Positions 17,526 to 26,718 of a stretch of 64,000 bases of DNA are shown one piece after another. The stretch comes from Halorubellus sp. JP-L1 (lineage in GTDB: Archaea > Halobacteriota > Halobacteria > Halobacteriales > Natrialbaceae), in assembly GCF_011440375.1 (NCBI RefSeq), contig NZ_JAAOIR010000005.1:124001-188000 (forward strand), written 5' to 3'. Position numbers and translations under genes: made by a program. Numbering within the stretch: position 1 is the stretch's first letter; every line of letters starts with the position of its first letter. A model generated the notes under the pieces. The model saw only the letters and a program-made list of their open reading frames with translations. It made no database searches and was not told the origin of the DNA.

Positions 17526-18689
17526 ATGCGAGCGATCAAGGACAGCGTCCACGACTACATCGAGGTCGAGGGCGTCGCCGCGGACCTGCTGGACACGGAG
17601 GCGTTCCAGCGGTTGCGGCACGTCAAGCAGCTCTCGACCGTCCGCCTCGTCTACCCGAGTGCGAACCACACGCGGTTCGAGCACTCTCTGGGCGTCTACC
17701 ACCTCGCGCGCAGGGCGTGCCGGCACCTCGACATCGACGGGTCGCGCGCCGAAGCGGTCCAGGCCGCCGCGCTCCTTCACGACGTCGGTCACGGCCCGTA
17801 CGGGCACCAGACCGAGGGCGTCATCGAACGACGCCTCGGCCGGCATCACGACGACGTCCACGGCCTCATCGACACCGGCGAGGTCGGGCGCGTCCTCGAA
17901 CGCCACGGCCTCGACACCGACGCCGTCGCCGACCGCATCGCGGGCGACGGCCAACTCGGGCAGCTCGTCTCAGGAGAACTCGACGTCGACCGCATGGACT
18001 ACCTCGTCCGTGACGCCCACCACTCCGGCGTCCCCTACGGCACCATCGACCAGGGCCGACTCCTCCGGGCCTTGCGGTACGTCGACGGCGACCTCGTGCT
18101 CGCCGAGGGGAACGTCCAGAGCGCCGAATCGCTCCTCGTCGCTCGCGCACTCATGAACGCGACCGTCTACCGGCATCACGTCTCCCGCATCGCCGGCACG
18201 ATGCTCGAACGCGCCTGCGAGCGGTTGCTCGACGAGACCGACCTGCACGCCGAGGACTTCGCGCGCATGACCGACGACGAACTCCTCGCCGCGCTCCGGG
18301 ACTGTCCCGCGACCGCCGACGCCGCCGCACGCCTCGGGACTCGCGACCTCTACAAGCGCGCGTGCTGGCTCGAACTCGACGACGTCCCCGAGCGCGTCGT
18401 CGACGCCGACCACGCCGCGATCCGGGAGCTCGAACGCGACGTCGCCGCCGCCGCGGACCTCGACCCCGCACTCGTCCACGTCGACGTCCCCGGCCGACCG
18501 AGCATGCCCGAATCGTCCACGCGGGTCGTCGTCGACGGCGACGTCCGCCGCCTCCACGAGGAATCCCCGCTCGTCCAGGGCCTCCAGGCGTCCCAGGACG
18601 TCCAGTGGCGCGCCGGCGTCTACGCGCCCGAAGCACACACCGACGCCGTCGGCGACGCCGCCGAGAGCACCCTCGGTCTCTCCACCTGA
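17526..18689 (+). CDS. HD-domain phosphohydrolase, dNTPase/SAMHD1-like
   Basis: This 387-residue HD-superfamily protein starts with the family signature IKDSVHDYIEVEGV. The metal ligands are His in TRFEHSLGVYHLA (H53), the HD pair in LLHDVGHGPYGH (85-86) and a distal Asp in ELDVDRMDYLVRDAHH. This architecture is shared by SAMHD1-like and YdhJ-like dNTP triphosphohydrolases. The C-terminal part (about 260-387) is variable. The ATG at 17526 fits the conserved N-terminus. The frame is open upstream, but the extension looks non-coding. It probably acts on nucleotides; specificity is not shown by sequence. Confidence 0.88.
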   Translation: MRAIKDSVHDYIEVEGVAADLLDTEAFQRLRHVKQLSTVRLVYPSANHTRFEHSLGVYHLARRACRHLDIDGSRAEAVQAAALLHDVGHGPYGHQTEGVIERRLGRHHDDVHGLIDTGEVGRVLERHGLDTDAVADRIAGDGQLGQLVSGELDVDRMDYLVRDAHHSGVPYGTIDQGRLLRALRYVDGDLVLAEGNVQSAESLLVARALMNATVYRHHVSRIAGTMLERACERLLDETDLHAEDFARMTDDELLAALRDCPATADAAARLGTRDLYKRACWLELDDVPERVVDADHAAIRELERDVAAAADLDPALVHVDVPGRPSMPESSTRVVVDGDVRRLHEESPLVQGLQASQDVQWRAGVYAPEAHTDAVGDAAESTLGLST

Positions 18690-18780
18690 CGCCAGTGCGC
18701 GAGCGCCGCGGGCTTCCAATCGCGCATCGGGAGCGGTCACGGCCATTCAATCAGCCGATAGGTTTTTGCAAGCGGATTCC

Positions 18781-18916
18781 GATGACTGTCATAGGGCGAG
18801 AGCCCTGCGCGTAATCGGATCAGTCGTTGCCTCCTGACCGACACTCGGCACGCACCGAGTGACCGACTGGGATACGCCACTATCATTCCTCAACGCGCCC
18901 CCGTTCCGGGGGCGCG
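18781..18916 (+). ncRNA. Candidate structured RNA (several hairpins)
   Basis: Inverted repeats are stacked along about 135 bp. AGGGC-GAGA-GCCCT lies near 18794-18807. A helix TCAGTCG/CGACTGG encloses the perfect hairpin CACTCGG/CCGAGTG (18842-18848 with 18855-18861). Then comes a perfect 10-bp hairpin CGCGCCCCCG/CGGGGGCGCG (18894-18903 with 18907-18916) with a 3-base loop. The region lies between genes and codes for nothing credible. The direction is assumed from the flanking plus-strand genes. I cannot match it to a known RNA; mobile-element ends or chance in GC-rich DNA remain possible. Confidence 0.35.
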
Positions 18917-19114
18917 ACCTTCCCACGCCGACAGCGACCGCACCCGGGCCGTCGCGCGGAAGCGATGCTCGACCGGAGACCCACCCCCGCAAGGCGACCC
19001 AGTCACCTGCTAGATACTCACACCCATCACCTGCAGGGGAAACGCAGTCTTCGGCGGTCTCTGTAGCGTCCCTCGTGCTTCTGACCCTCGCCACTGCGCC
19101 CATCGCGACGTCCA

Positions 19115-19197
19115 GCGTCCTCGACCCCGCCGACAGGACGCCACCTCCTTGCGTCCTCGACCTCGCCGACAGGACGCCACCCCCATGCGTCCTCGAA
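19115..19197. repeat. 36-bp tandem repeat
   Basis: GCGTCCTCGA recurs at 19115, 19151 and 19187, with units of 36 bp that match except for a few bases; about 2.3 copies. It is non-coding, upstream of the DUF421 gene. Confidence 0.85.
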
Positions 19198-19277
19198 CCC
19201 GTCCGCTCGGCGGAGACCCAGTTGGCCGGCGAGGAGGCGGCCGCCGACGCCCGGTACTGGCCGCCGGTGACCGACCG

Positions 19278-19826
19278 ATGAGCGACGTCGCCTTCTTCTT
19301 CGAAGGCTGGGAGCCAATCGTGCGGATCGTGGTCGTCGGCGTCCCGATGTACGTCGCGCTCACCGTCTTCCTGCGCCTCTCGGGGAGTCGAGCGCTCGCG
19401 AACCTGCACGTGTTCGACTTCATCGTCACCGTCGCCATCGGGTCGGCGTTCGGACGAGCGCTCACCGCGACCGACGTCACCCTCGCCGAAGCAGTGGCGG
19501 CGTTCCTCCTCCTGATCTCGCTCCAGTACGTCGTCACCGTGATTCAAGCGCGATCGCCCAGGTTCGGGCGCGTCATCACGAACCAGCCGGCGCTCCTGTA
19601 CTACCAGGAATGTTTCCTGCAGCGACAGATGCGAGCCAACCACGTGACGAGGGACGAACTGCTGACGGCCGTCCGGGAACACCAGATGGGGTCGATCGAC
19701 GACGTCGACGCGATCGTCCTCGAATCGACCGGCGAGGTCTCGGTCGTCCGCTCGCTCGGCGACGAGTCGGCACTGGAAGGGCTGGTCCAGAACGCCTCGG
19801 GTGCGTCCCGAGGAGACGGGGGGTGA
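19278..19826 (+). CDS. DUF421 (YetF-like) membrane protein
   Basis: This 182-residue protein has three N-terminal hydrophobic segments (about 14-33, 43-60 and 68-86). They include the family signature LRLSGSRALANLHVFDFIVTVA. A cytoplasmic C-terminal domain has the typical NQPALLYYQECFLQRQMRANHV and the closing DDVDAIVLESTGEVSVV. This matches DUF421/YetF proteins, known in Bacillus spores and many prokaryotes, whose biochemical role is not settled. The ATG at 19278 begins right before the first helix. It has no close operon partner. Confidence 0.87.
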   Translation: MSDVAFFFEGWEPIVRIVVVGVPMYVALTVFLRLSGSRALANLHVFDFIVTVAIGSAFGRALTATDVTLAEAVAAFLLLISLQYVVTVIQARSPRFGRVITNQPALLYYQECFLQRQMRANHVTRDELLTAVREHQMGSIDDVDAIVLESTGEVSVVRSLGDESALEGLVQNASGASRGDGG

Positions 19827-19922
19827 GACGGTCGTCCTCATCGGCGCCGTCCTCAGGTTCCGCCCCTAAGCGACCCGCTATTCCTCGCGCACGATCGCCG
19901 TAAACGACCGAGGAATCAGCTC

Positions 19923-22712
19923 TCAGGCGTTCTTGACTGCTCGCAGGACGTCCGCGGCCTCCTCTAGCGCGTCGTCGAGCGCGTCGACGTCCGGGCCGCC
20001 ACCTTGCGCGAAGTCCGGGGGGCCGCCGCCGCCACCACCGACCTTGCCCGCGAGCTCGCCGACGACCTCGCCGGCGTTCACGCCAGCGTCCTCGGGCACC
20101 GCGACCACGAACTGCGCGCTCCCGCCAGCGCCGGACCCGAACACCGCGATCGTCCCCTCCTCGACGAGCGCGTTCGCCGTCGCGCGAAGCTCGTCCGTGT
20201 CCGCGTCCAGCCGCTGGATCACGGCGGGCGTTCCGCCGACGTCGACCTCCTCGGCGTCGCCGGCGCCGCTCGCGCGAACCTCGGCCAGCTCCTCCTTGAG
20301 GTCCTCGATCTCCTTCCCGCGAGCCTTCCACTCCTCGAAGAACCGCTCGGCGGTCTCCGGGACCTCCTCCGGCGTCACGTCCAGCACGTCCGCCGCCCCG
20401 TACAGCGCGTCTTCGGCCTCCTGCGTGTACGAGATCGCGGCCTCACCGGCGGCGAACGTCAGCCGCTCGACGCCGTCCTGCACGCGCTCGGCGTTCCGGA
20501 TCTTGATCGTCCCGATGTCGCCCGTGCGAGCGACGTGCGTCCCACCGCACGCCTGGACGTCGTCCGCGACGTGGATGAGGCGGATGTTCTCGCCGGGCGG
20601 AATCCCGCCCTGATAGAGGTCGAACCCGTGCTCGGCCTCCGCGTCGTGCCGGTCCGGCCACTCCTGGGTCACCGGCGTGTTCTCCATCACGATCTCGTTC
20701 GCGACGTGCTCGATGCGCTTGACGTCCTCGCGGTCGATGCGGTCGTAGTGATGGACGTCGATCCGCGACGACTCCACGCCCTTCTGCGCGCCCGCCTGCC
20801 GGATGTGTTCGCCGAGCACCCGTCGCGCCGCGTGAATCACGACGTGCGTCGCCGTGTGATGCCGCATCAACTGCCGGCGCCGACGCGTGTCCACTTGCCC
20901 GCGGACGATGTCGCCCTTCTCCGGGCGCTCGTCCGTGCGATGCAGGATGACGCCGTCCCGGATCTGGACGTCCTCGACCTCGACCGTGTACGACCCGTCG
21001 TCGTCCGACAGCGTCCCGGTGTCCGCCGGCTGTCCACCACCTTCGGGGTAGAACATCGTCTGGTCGAGCACCACGTCGAACCCCGACTCGCGCTCGAACA
21101 CGTCCAGCACCACGGCCTCGAACGACGTCCGCTGCTGGTCGTCGTAGTACAGTCGTTCCGTCTCCGGCAGGTCGTCGATGCGGTCGTCGCCGTCGCTCCC
21201 CGCGTCCTCGAACGCCTCCTCGGAGTCGTGTCGCTCGGCGACGAGCGAGTAGAAGTCGTCCGGGACGTTCACGTCCGCACCCGACTCGGCCGCGATCTCC
21301 TCGACCATGTCCGGCTGGATGCCGTGCGAGTCGTACAGCTCGATGAGCTCGCTCGTCGGAATCGACTCGGACTGCCGCGCGTAGTCCTCGGCGAGCTGCT
21401 CGACCCTCCGACCGCCGCGCTCGAGCGTCTGCCGGTACTTCTCGACCTCGGTGCGGACGATGTCTCGTATCGTGTCGCGGTTCTCGTACCCGAGGCGCTC
21501 GGCCTGCATGTCCACGAGCTCGTCCAGCGGCGCGTCCACGCCGACGCCGTCGACGAGCCGCTTCGTCCGCCGGAGCACCATCCGCGCCAGGTAGCCCGTC
21601 GAGACGTTGCTCGGCACGATCCCGTCCCCGAACATGTACGCCATGGTCCGACAGTGGTCGGCGATCGCGTAGATGTCCTCGAGGGGCTCCATGAGCGCCT
21701 CCAGCTCCGCAACCTCGACATCGAGCTTCTCCGCGATGGTGTCGCGCGCGGACTCCATGTCCTCGGCCTCGTCGATGTCCATGTGTCCCGCGAGCTTCGC
21801 AGCCCGATGCACGAGCTCGGCCTCCGATTCGGAGAGCTCGATGCCCGCGTTCTCCTTCAGGAACGCGATCGTGTCCGGATAGACGGCCTCGTACACCGTC
21901 GGCGTCCCCTGACTCATCCACGTCCACCGCTCCAGGCCGTACCCGGTGTCGACGATGTACGTGTCCATGTACGAGTACGTGTTCCCGTCCTTCAGCTCGT
22001 ACTCGCCATCCGGGTCCTGCTCCATACACATGAAGACGAGCGTCGCGAGTTCGGCTCCTTTATAAATGACCTCGATCGCGGGCCCGGCGTTCCCGCCACC
22101 CACCCACGGATCCTCGATGTACACGATCTCGTCGAGGTTCGCACCCATCGACTCGAAGAACTCGTCGCAGTACTCGACGCACTCGTCCTTCCAGTACACC
22201 TCGCCCTCATACGCGTACTGGCCGGGGTCATCGAGGTCCTCGCGCGCGTTGAACGCGTGATGCGCCATCATCTCGAACGCCATCGTGTGCCGGCCCGTCT
22301 TCCCGACGTTGTCGATGTCCTGCATCCGAATGCAGGGCTGGGAAATCGTGAGGGGGTTCGCCGGCGGCGGCGTCTGCCCCGAGGTGACCAGCGGCTGGAA
22401 GTCGTAGATCGACGCCTGCGTCAGCAGGACGTCGTCCCGCCAGCGGTTCGCCGCGACCGGATACGGCTCGATGCGCTCGTGATCGTTCGCCTCGAAGAAC
22501 GACAGGAACGCCTCCCGCATCTCCTCCAGCGAATAGGCTTCGTCGAACCCGGGGTCGTCGATGAACGCGTAATCCTCACAGGGCGGTTCTCCGCACGTCT
22601 CGCGGTCGTGATCCCGTGTCCAGAAGTTCGCCCCGCAGTCCGTGCACTCCTTGCGCACGAACCCGTTCTCCTCGAAATAATCGAGGCGATACTCCTCTTC
22701 TAGCTCGCTCAT
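19923..22712 (-). CDS. alaS: Alanyl-tRNA synthetase
   Basis: This 929-residue class II synthetase charges tRNA-Ala. It begins with the archaeal-type N-terminal zinc motif ([20 protein letters not shown]). Then follow the catalytic core with class II motifs ([30 protein letters not shown]), the tRNA-recognition helices, the editing domain with [10 protein letters not shown] and CGGTH, and a DHHA1 C-terminal domain with glycine-rich [16 protein letters not shown]. Length is normal for archaea. It is a single gene, separated from the upstream response regulator gene by 143 bp. Confidence 0.97.
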   Translation of the reverse strand: MSELEEEYRLDYFEENGFVRKECTDCGANFWTRDHDRETCGEPPCEDYAFIDDPGFDEAYSLEEMREAFLSFFEANDHERIEPYPVAANRWRDDVLLTQASIYDFQPLVTSGQTPPPANPLTISQPCIRMQDIDNVGKTGRHTMAFEMMAHHAFNAREDLDDPGQYAYEGEVYWKDECVEYCDEFFESMGANLDEIVYIEDPWVGGGNAGPAIEVIYKGAELATLVFMCMEQDPDGEYELKDGNTYSYMDTYIVDTGYGLERWTWMSQGTPTVYEAVYPDTIAFLKENAGIELSESEAELVHRAAKLAGHMDIDEAEDMESARDTIAEKLDVEVAELEALMEPLEDIYAIADHCRTMAYMFGDGIVPSNVSTGYLARMVLRRTKRLVDGVGVDAPLDELVDMQAERLGYENRDTIRDIVRTEVEKYRQTLERGGRRVEQLAEDYARQSESIPTSELIELYDSHGIQPDMVEEIAAESGADVNVPDDFYSLVAERHDSEEAFEDAGSDGDDRIDDLPETERLYYDDQQRTSFEAVVLDVFERESGFDVVLDQTMFYPEGGGQPADTGTLSDDDGSYTVEVEDVQIRDGVILHRTDERPEKGDIVRGQVDTRRRRQLMRHHTATHVVIHAARRVLGEHIRQAGAQKGVESSRIDVHHYDRIDREDVKRIEHVANEIVMENTPVTQEWPDRHDAEAEHGFDLYQGGIPPGENIRLIHVADDVQACGGTHVARTGDIGTIKIRNAERVQDGVERLTFAAGEAAISYTQEAEDALYGAADVLDVTPEEVPETAERFFEEWKARGKEIEDLKEELAEVRASGAGDAEEVDVGGTPAVIQRLDADTDELRATANALVEEGTIAVFGSGAGGSAQFVVAVPEDAGVNAGEVVGELAGKVGGGGGGPPDFAQGGGPDVDALDDALEEAADVLRAVKNA

Positions 22713-22855
22713 TCTTGCGTCAGTCTCGCCCCGCGGGACGTAAAACGGTTCCGGGAGTCCCTGACGCGGGCGGTTTCACCGGGTCGCCGCGCCGGTCACA
22801 CGGACGTCGAGGACGCCGTCACCGGACGGGGTACCGGCGAGGATGCCGTCGGCAG

Positions 22856-23437
22856 TCACTCCATCGCAGACTCGATGAGACCCCGAAACAACCGCGTCTG
22901 CGTCGACGGATCCGACAGCAACTCCTCGAGGAGCTCGTCGGCGCGCTCGCGGTGCGCCGCCGCACGCTCCACGAGCCGATCGTACTCCGCCGAGGCCGAC
23001 AACTCGTCGCTCGACTTGTGTGCCTCCAGAACGGAGAGCTTCGACACCGCCGCGTAGTACTCGCGGAGCTCCGTCGCGTACGCCGACCGCGCGAGCAACC
23101 GCTCGAGCGTCCGCTCGAACGTCTCCCGCGTCACCGGCTTCACGAGGTAGTCGTCGAACCCCATCTCGACGATGTCGAAGTCCGGCTCGACCGCCGTCAC
23201 GATCACCACCTGGCCGTCGTACCCGCGATCCCGCAACCGCTCGAGCACCTCGTCGCCGGAACACCCCGGGAGCCGTCGGTCGAGAACGACGACGTCCGTC
23301 GACTCGTCGACCGCTGGCACCGCCTCGTCCCCGGACATCACCGTCTCCACCGACCACTCCTTGGGCGTCCACGACGCGTACAGCTCCGCCAGTTCGGCGT
23401 TGTCCTCGACGACGAGGACGGACGTGTCATCCGTCAT
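22856..23437 (-). CDS. Response regulator with HalX domain
   Basis: This 193-residue protein has a receiver domain (about 5-120) with acidic ED near the N-terminus and the phospho-acceptor D53 in VVLDRRLPG. The TA switch residue is in VTAVEP and the Lys in YLVKPV. The C-terminal part (about 125-193), starting RSAYATELREYYAAVSKL, is the alpha-helical HalX domain found only in haloarchaea. No DNA-binding domain is present, so output is probably by protein interaction. No histidine kinase gene is adjacent. Confidence 0.92.
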   Translation of the reverse strand: MTDDTSVLVVEDNAELAELYASWTPKEWSVETVMSGDEAVPAVDESTDVVVLDRRLPGCSGDEVLERLRDRGYDGQVVIVTAVEPDFDIVEMGFDDYLVKPVTRETFERTLERLLARSAYATELREYYAAVSKLSVLEAHKSSDELSASAEYDRLVERAAAHRERADELLEELLSDPSTQTRLFRGLIESAME

Positions 23438-23640
23438 GATACTCGCAAGCCATCGCTAACCTTGTGAGACCGTCACATAAAGCCCCCGGCCGGAGACGCC
23501 TCAAACCCGAAAAATCATCCGCGAGCGCGCCTCGAACCAACGACCAGCGAGTAGTACCACCGTCTCCGAGTCTCGACACCACGTTCGCGGACCGAACGGA
23601 CTGGCGTTCCCGGACCGAGTCGAACCGGCTCGAACCGAAC

Positions 23641-24621
23641 TCAGTCGCGAGCGAGCGACGCCAGCAACGCCTCCAGCTGGATGCGCTCGTTCGCCCCCTC
23701 CGTGATCCGATAGTCCGCCTCCCCGAGCCGATCCATCAACCGCACCGTCGCCGTATCGTCCAGGTCGAACTCCCACGCCGACCGATGCACCTGATCGATG
23801 ATGTCCCCACCAGCCAGCCCGCGATCGCTCAAGAGTTCGTCCAACCGCGAGCGCGACGCCACGAAGTCGCCGTCGATCGCCAACGACACCATCTCCTCGA
23901 CCTCCTCCGGCCGCGCCGTCGACGTGATCGCGTACACGGTCGCCTCGTCCACGACCTCGTCCGTCACCGACGCCGCCTGCAGTGCGTTGATCGCCCGCCG
24001 CATGTCGCCGTCCGCCGCGTACACCAGCGCGTCAACGCCGTCGTCGGTCACCTCCAGCCCCTCCGCCTCGGCGATCTTCCGGACTTGCGCCGCCACCGCC
24101 TCGTCCCCCAGCGGCGAGAACCGGAACACCGCACACCGCGACTGGATCGGGTCGATGATCTGACTCGAGTAGTTACACGACAGGATGAATCGCGTGTTGT
24201 TCGAGAACTGCTCCATCGTCCGCCGGAGCGCCGACTGCGCGTCGCTCGTCAGCGCGTCGGCCTCGTCCAGGAAGATGATGCGGTACTCGTACCCACCGAA
24301 CGACGAACGTGCGAAGTTTTTGATACGGTCTCGAACCACGTCGATACCGCGCTGATCGGACGCGTTGAGTTCCAAGAAGTTCTCTCGCCAATCGTCGCCG
24401 TAGACCTCCTTCGCGATGCTAACGCTCGTCGCCGTCTTCCCCACGCCCGCCGGCCCTGCGAACATGAGGTGCGGCAGGTCGTTCTTCCGGACGTAGCTCT
24501 CGATGCGGTCGATGATGTCCTCGTGCCCGACGACGTCGTCGAGGGACTCCGGCCGGTACTTCTCGATCCAGACCTCCGTCTTCCCGGCGGGTCGGTCCCC
24601 TGCGTCCGCGGACTCGCTCAT
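23641..24621 (-). CDS. rfcS: Replication factor C small subunit
   Basis: This 326-residue AAA+ clamp-loader subunit opens PCNA and loads it onto primed DNA. It has the RFC box [15 protein letters not shown], Walker A GPAGVGKT (56-63), the DEAD Walker B motif in [10 protein letters not shown], sensor 1 and the SRC arginine-finger motif in [10 protein letters not shown]. The C-terminal oligomerisation domain follows. The ATG at 24621 gives the normal haloarchaeal start [14 protein letters not shown]; the open frame upstream is not coding-like. It stands alone, divergent from the bactofilin-like gene. Confidence 0.96.
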   Translation of the reverse strand: MSESADAGDRPAGKTEVWIEKYRPESLDDVVGHEDIIDRIESYVRKNDLPHLMFAGPAGVGKTATSVSIAKEVYGDDWRENFLELNASDQRGIDVVRDRIKNFARSSFGGYEYRIIFLDEADALTSDAQSALRRTMEQFSNNTRFILSCNYSSQIIDPIQSRCAVFRFSPLGDEAVAAQVRKIAEAEGLEVTDDGVDALVYAADGDMRRAINALQAASVTDEVVDEATVYAITSTARPEEVEEMVSLAIDGDFVASRSRLDELLSDRGLAGGDIIDQVHRSAWEFDLDDTATVRLMDRLGEADYRITEGANERIQLEALLASLARD

Positions 24622-24796
24622 ACCCTCGGCCACGGCCCTGCCGCAGATAAAGCCCCCGAGACGACGCAGGCACCTCGAGTTCGGGGACGTCGTCGACGGC
24701 CTTCTCCAGGAGCACATCGAGGGCAAGTGTGCGGCGGTGCTCACTCCCTGAGAACCAATGCTCGTGATTATGGTCGATTCCGTCGTATCCGTACGT

Positions 24797-25867
24797 ATGA
24801 GCCATACGTCTTCCCGGCGAGCGTCGGCGTTCGTCGTCCTGCTCGTCCTCGCACTCGCGATCACGCCCGCTCTCGCGGCGGCCGAAACGCGCGCCGGGTC
24901 GACGGTCACCGTCGGCCCCGGCGAGACCGTCGACGGTCTCGAGGTCGCCGCCGCGACCGTCGTCGTTCACGGGACCGTGAACGGGAACCTCGACGGTGCC
25001 GCCGCGAACGTCCGCATCAGCGACTCCGGCGTCGTCACCGGCGACGTGAACGTTGCCGCCGCCAGCCTCAGGATCGACGGCGAAGTCGGCGGTGACGTCT
25101 CCGCGGGCGTCGCGACGTTCGTCCTCGGCGACGGCGCTCGCGTCGGTGGCGCCGTCGACGTCGGCGCGGCGGATGCGACGTTCGCCGGCCAGGTCGAGGG
25201 CGACGTCACCGTCGGCGCGGACACCATCCTCGTCGCCGACAGCGCGGCTCTCGGCGGCGAACTCCGATACGACGGCGACCTCACGCAGCGCAGCGGTGCC
25301 ACCGTCGCTGGCGACGTCGTCCAGGACGAGAGCATCGGCGGGAACCAGTTCGGGTTCTCGCCGGTTCCCACTGGAGCCGGTGCAGTCTACGGGTTCCTCG
25401 CGAACCTCGTGCTCGGCGCGATCCTCCTGATCGCGTTCCCCGGAACGACCCGCGCAATCGCACGCACCGTCGCGGACCAGCCCGTTCGCGCCGGCGCGTT
25501 CGGTCTCCTGACGCTCTTCGCGGTCCCACTGGTACTGGTCGTGTTCGCGCTCACGATCGTCGGGCTCCCGGTGACCGTCCTGGGCGCGTTCCTGTTCGCG
25601 CTCGTCGTCTGGACGGCCGTGGTCTACGGCTGGTACGCGGTCGCGTCGTGGGCGCTCGGCCGCGTCGACGTCGGGAACGACTGGGTCGCGCTCGCCGTCG
25701 GCCTCCTCGCGAACGCCATCCTCGAGTTCGTTCCCGTCCTCGGCCCCGTCGTGTCGTTCGCGGTGTTCCTCGCCGGCCTCGGCGCGCTCGCGCTCGTCCT
25801 CGACGACTACCGGCGCAACCGCCGGAACGCGCGTCGCGGCACGACCGCGGACGCTCCGACCGCCTGA
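24797..25867 (+). CDS. Bactofilin-like polymer-forming membrane protein
   Basis: This 356-residue protein has a signal peptide (hydrophobic 12-30, ending [10 protein letters not shown]). A right-handed beta-helix region (about 35-190) follows with short repeats such as [20 protein letters not shown] and [15 protein letters not shown], like bactofilin/polymer-forming cytoskeletal proteins. The C-terminal half (about 205-340) holds four to five transmembrane helices. The beta-helix is predicted outside the cell because of the signal peptide, unlike cytoplasmic bactofilins. The ATG at 24797 places the signal peptide properly; an in-frame ATG 39 bp earlier is possible. Confidence 0.8.
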   Translation: MSHTSSRRASAFVVLLVLALAITPALAAAETRAGSTVTVGPGETVDGLEVAAATVVVHGTVNGNLDGAAANVRISDSGVVTGDVNVAAASLRIDGEVGGDVSAGVATFVLGDGARVGGAVDVGAADATFAGQVEGDVTVGADTILVADSAALGGELRYDGDLTQRSGATVAGDVVQDESIGGNQFGFSPVPTGAGAVYGFLANLVLGAILLIAFPGTTRAIARTVADQPVRAGAFGLLTLFAVPLVLVVFALTIVGLPVTVLGAFLFALVVWTAVVYGWYAVASWALGRVDVGNDWVALAVGLLANAILEFVPVLGPVVSFAVFLAGLGALALVLDDYRRNRRNARRGTTADAPTA

Positions 25868-25949
25868 CCGCTTGGACGGTAGTGCGTCCACGTCGCTCGC
25901 GGACACTGGACCCGTTACGCTGAAGCGCGCTCGGCCGATACCGTGGGGT

Positions 25950-26150
25950 ATGCAGGTGACGGTGGACGTGAAAGGCGAAGCCGAGACCGAGGTCGACGCG
26001 TCGGCGGACGCGACGTACGCGGACCTGTTGTCGGCGGTCGACCTCAGTCCGCACGAGGTCACGGTCCTCGTCGACGGCCGGCCCGTCCCGGAGGACCAGC
26101 CGGTCGTCGTCGACCACGTCACCGTCCTTCGGCTCGTCAAGGGTGGATAG
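25950..26150 (+). CDS. samp2: Ubiquitin-like small archaeal modifier protein, SAMP2 type
   Basis: This 66-residue beta-grasp protein ends in KGG, the diglycine tail that the E1-like enzyme UbaA activates. Its sequence (LSPHEVTVLVDGRPVPEDQ, VLRLVKGG) closely follows Haloferax SAMP2, which both tags proteins through isopeptide bonds and carries sulfur for tRNA wobble-uridine thiolation. The ATG at 25950 gives the known length. The GNAT gene starts 5 bp after its stop, so the two form an operon. Confidence 0.93.
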   Translation: MQVTVDVKGEAETEVDASADATYADLLSAVDLSPHEVTVLVDGRPVPEDQPVVVDHVTVLRLVKGG

Positions 26151-26154
26151 GTCG

Positions 26155-26598
26155 ATGTCGGGCGCACGCGGCGACGCCGGGGTGGTGGTTCGGGAGGCGA
26201 CGGCGGACGAATCGCTGGCGGTTCGGCGCGTGCTGGACGCAGCGATGCTGGAGACGGACGCCGTGGACGGCGCGGTCGAGCGCGGGGACGCGTTCGTCGC
26301 GGCGGTCGACGATCGCGTTGTGGGCGCGCTCGTGCTCGTTCCGGTCGCGTCGGTGGACGGCCCCGACGAGCTCGACGGATGCGACGGGATGCACGTGGAC
26401 GCGGTCGCGGTCACGCACCGCCGACGCGGGCAGGGCGTGGGGCGTGCCCTCGTCGATGGGGCGCTCGAGCGAGAGCGACGGCTGTCGGTCGCGTTCGACC
26501 CGAGCGTGGGGACGTTCTACGACGCGCTCGGGTTCGAGACGGTCGTTCAGGCGGACGCGGACGGTCGCGCCTGGGCGGTGCAATCGCTGGACGTGTAG
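26155..26598 (+). CDS. GNAT family N-acetyltransferase
   Basis: This 147-residue protein has a GNAT fold: an N-terminal VVVREATADESLAVRRVL, the acetyl-CoA pyrophosphate loop HRRRGQGVGRAL (Q/RxxGxG/A) and the C-terminal FYDALGFE motif. The protein-specific or small-molecule substrate cannot be read. The ATG at 26155 follows the SAMP2 stop by 4 bases; a GTG at 26143 in the same frame would overlap that gene. The link to SAMP2 may only be shared expression. Confidence 0.86.
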   Translation: MSGARGDAGVVVREATADESLAVRRVLDAAMLETDAVDGAVERGDAFVAAVDDRVVGALVLVPVASVDGPDELDGCDGMHVDAVAVTHRRRGQGVGRALVDGALERERRLSVAFDPSVGTFYDALGFETVVQADADGRAWAVQSLDV

Positions 26599-26718
26599 GC
26601 GACTGCGTGGTGGCGAACAGGGTGGACGACGGCGGCGTGCGAGGGCGTCCACCGCTCCCGTCTCGACCGCTCGCACGCCCGCGAATCGGGCACGGCGAGC
26701 GTGGCCGCGTCCTCCGAC

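Larger units (their letters stand above)
18690..19277. other. 588-bp intergenic region with hairpins and repeats
   Basis: No credible protein gene is seen; the open frame at 18859-19281 reads as low-complexity Pro/Ser/Asp with a repeated DRTPPPCVL that simply reflects a DNA repeat. The stretch holds clustered inverted repeats at 18794-18916 (listed separately) and a 36-bp tandem repeat at 19115-19197. Confidence 0.6.

Noticed and set aside
18859-19281. 140-codon frame before the DUF421 gene
   Set aside because: Low complexity and an internal DRTPPPCVL repeat caused by the 36-bp DNA repeat; contains hairpin DNA; no homology recognised.
24419-26167. 582-codon minus-strand frame across three genes
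   Set aside because: Covers rfcS, the bactofilin-like gene and SAMP2 in shadow frames; no domain.
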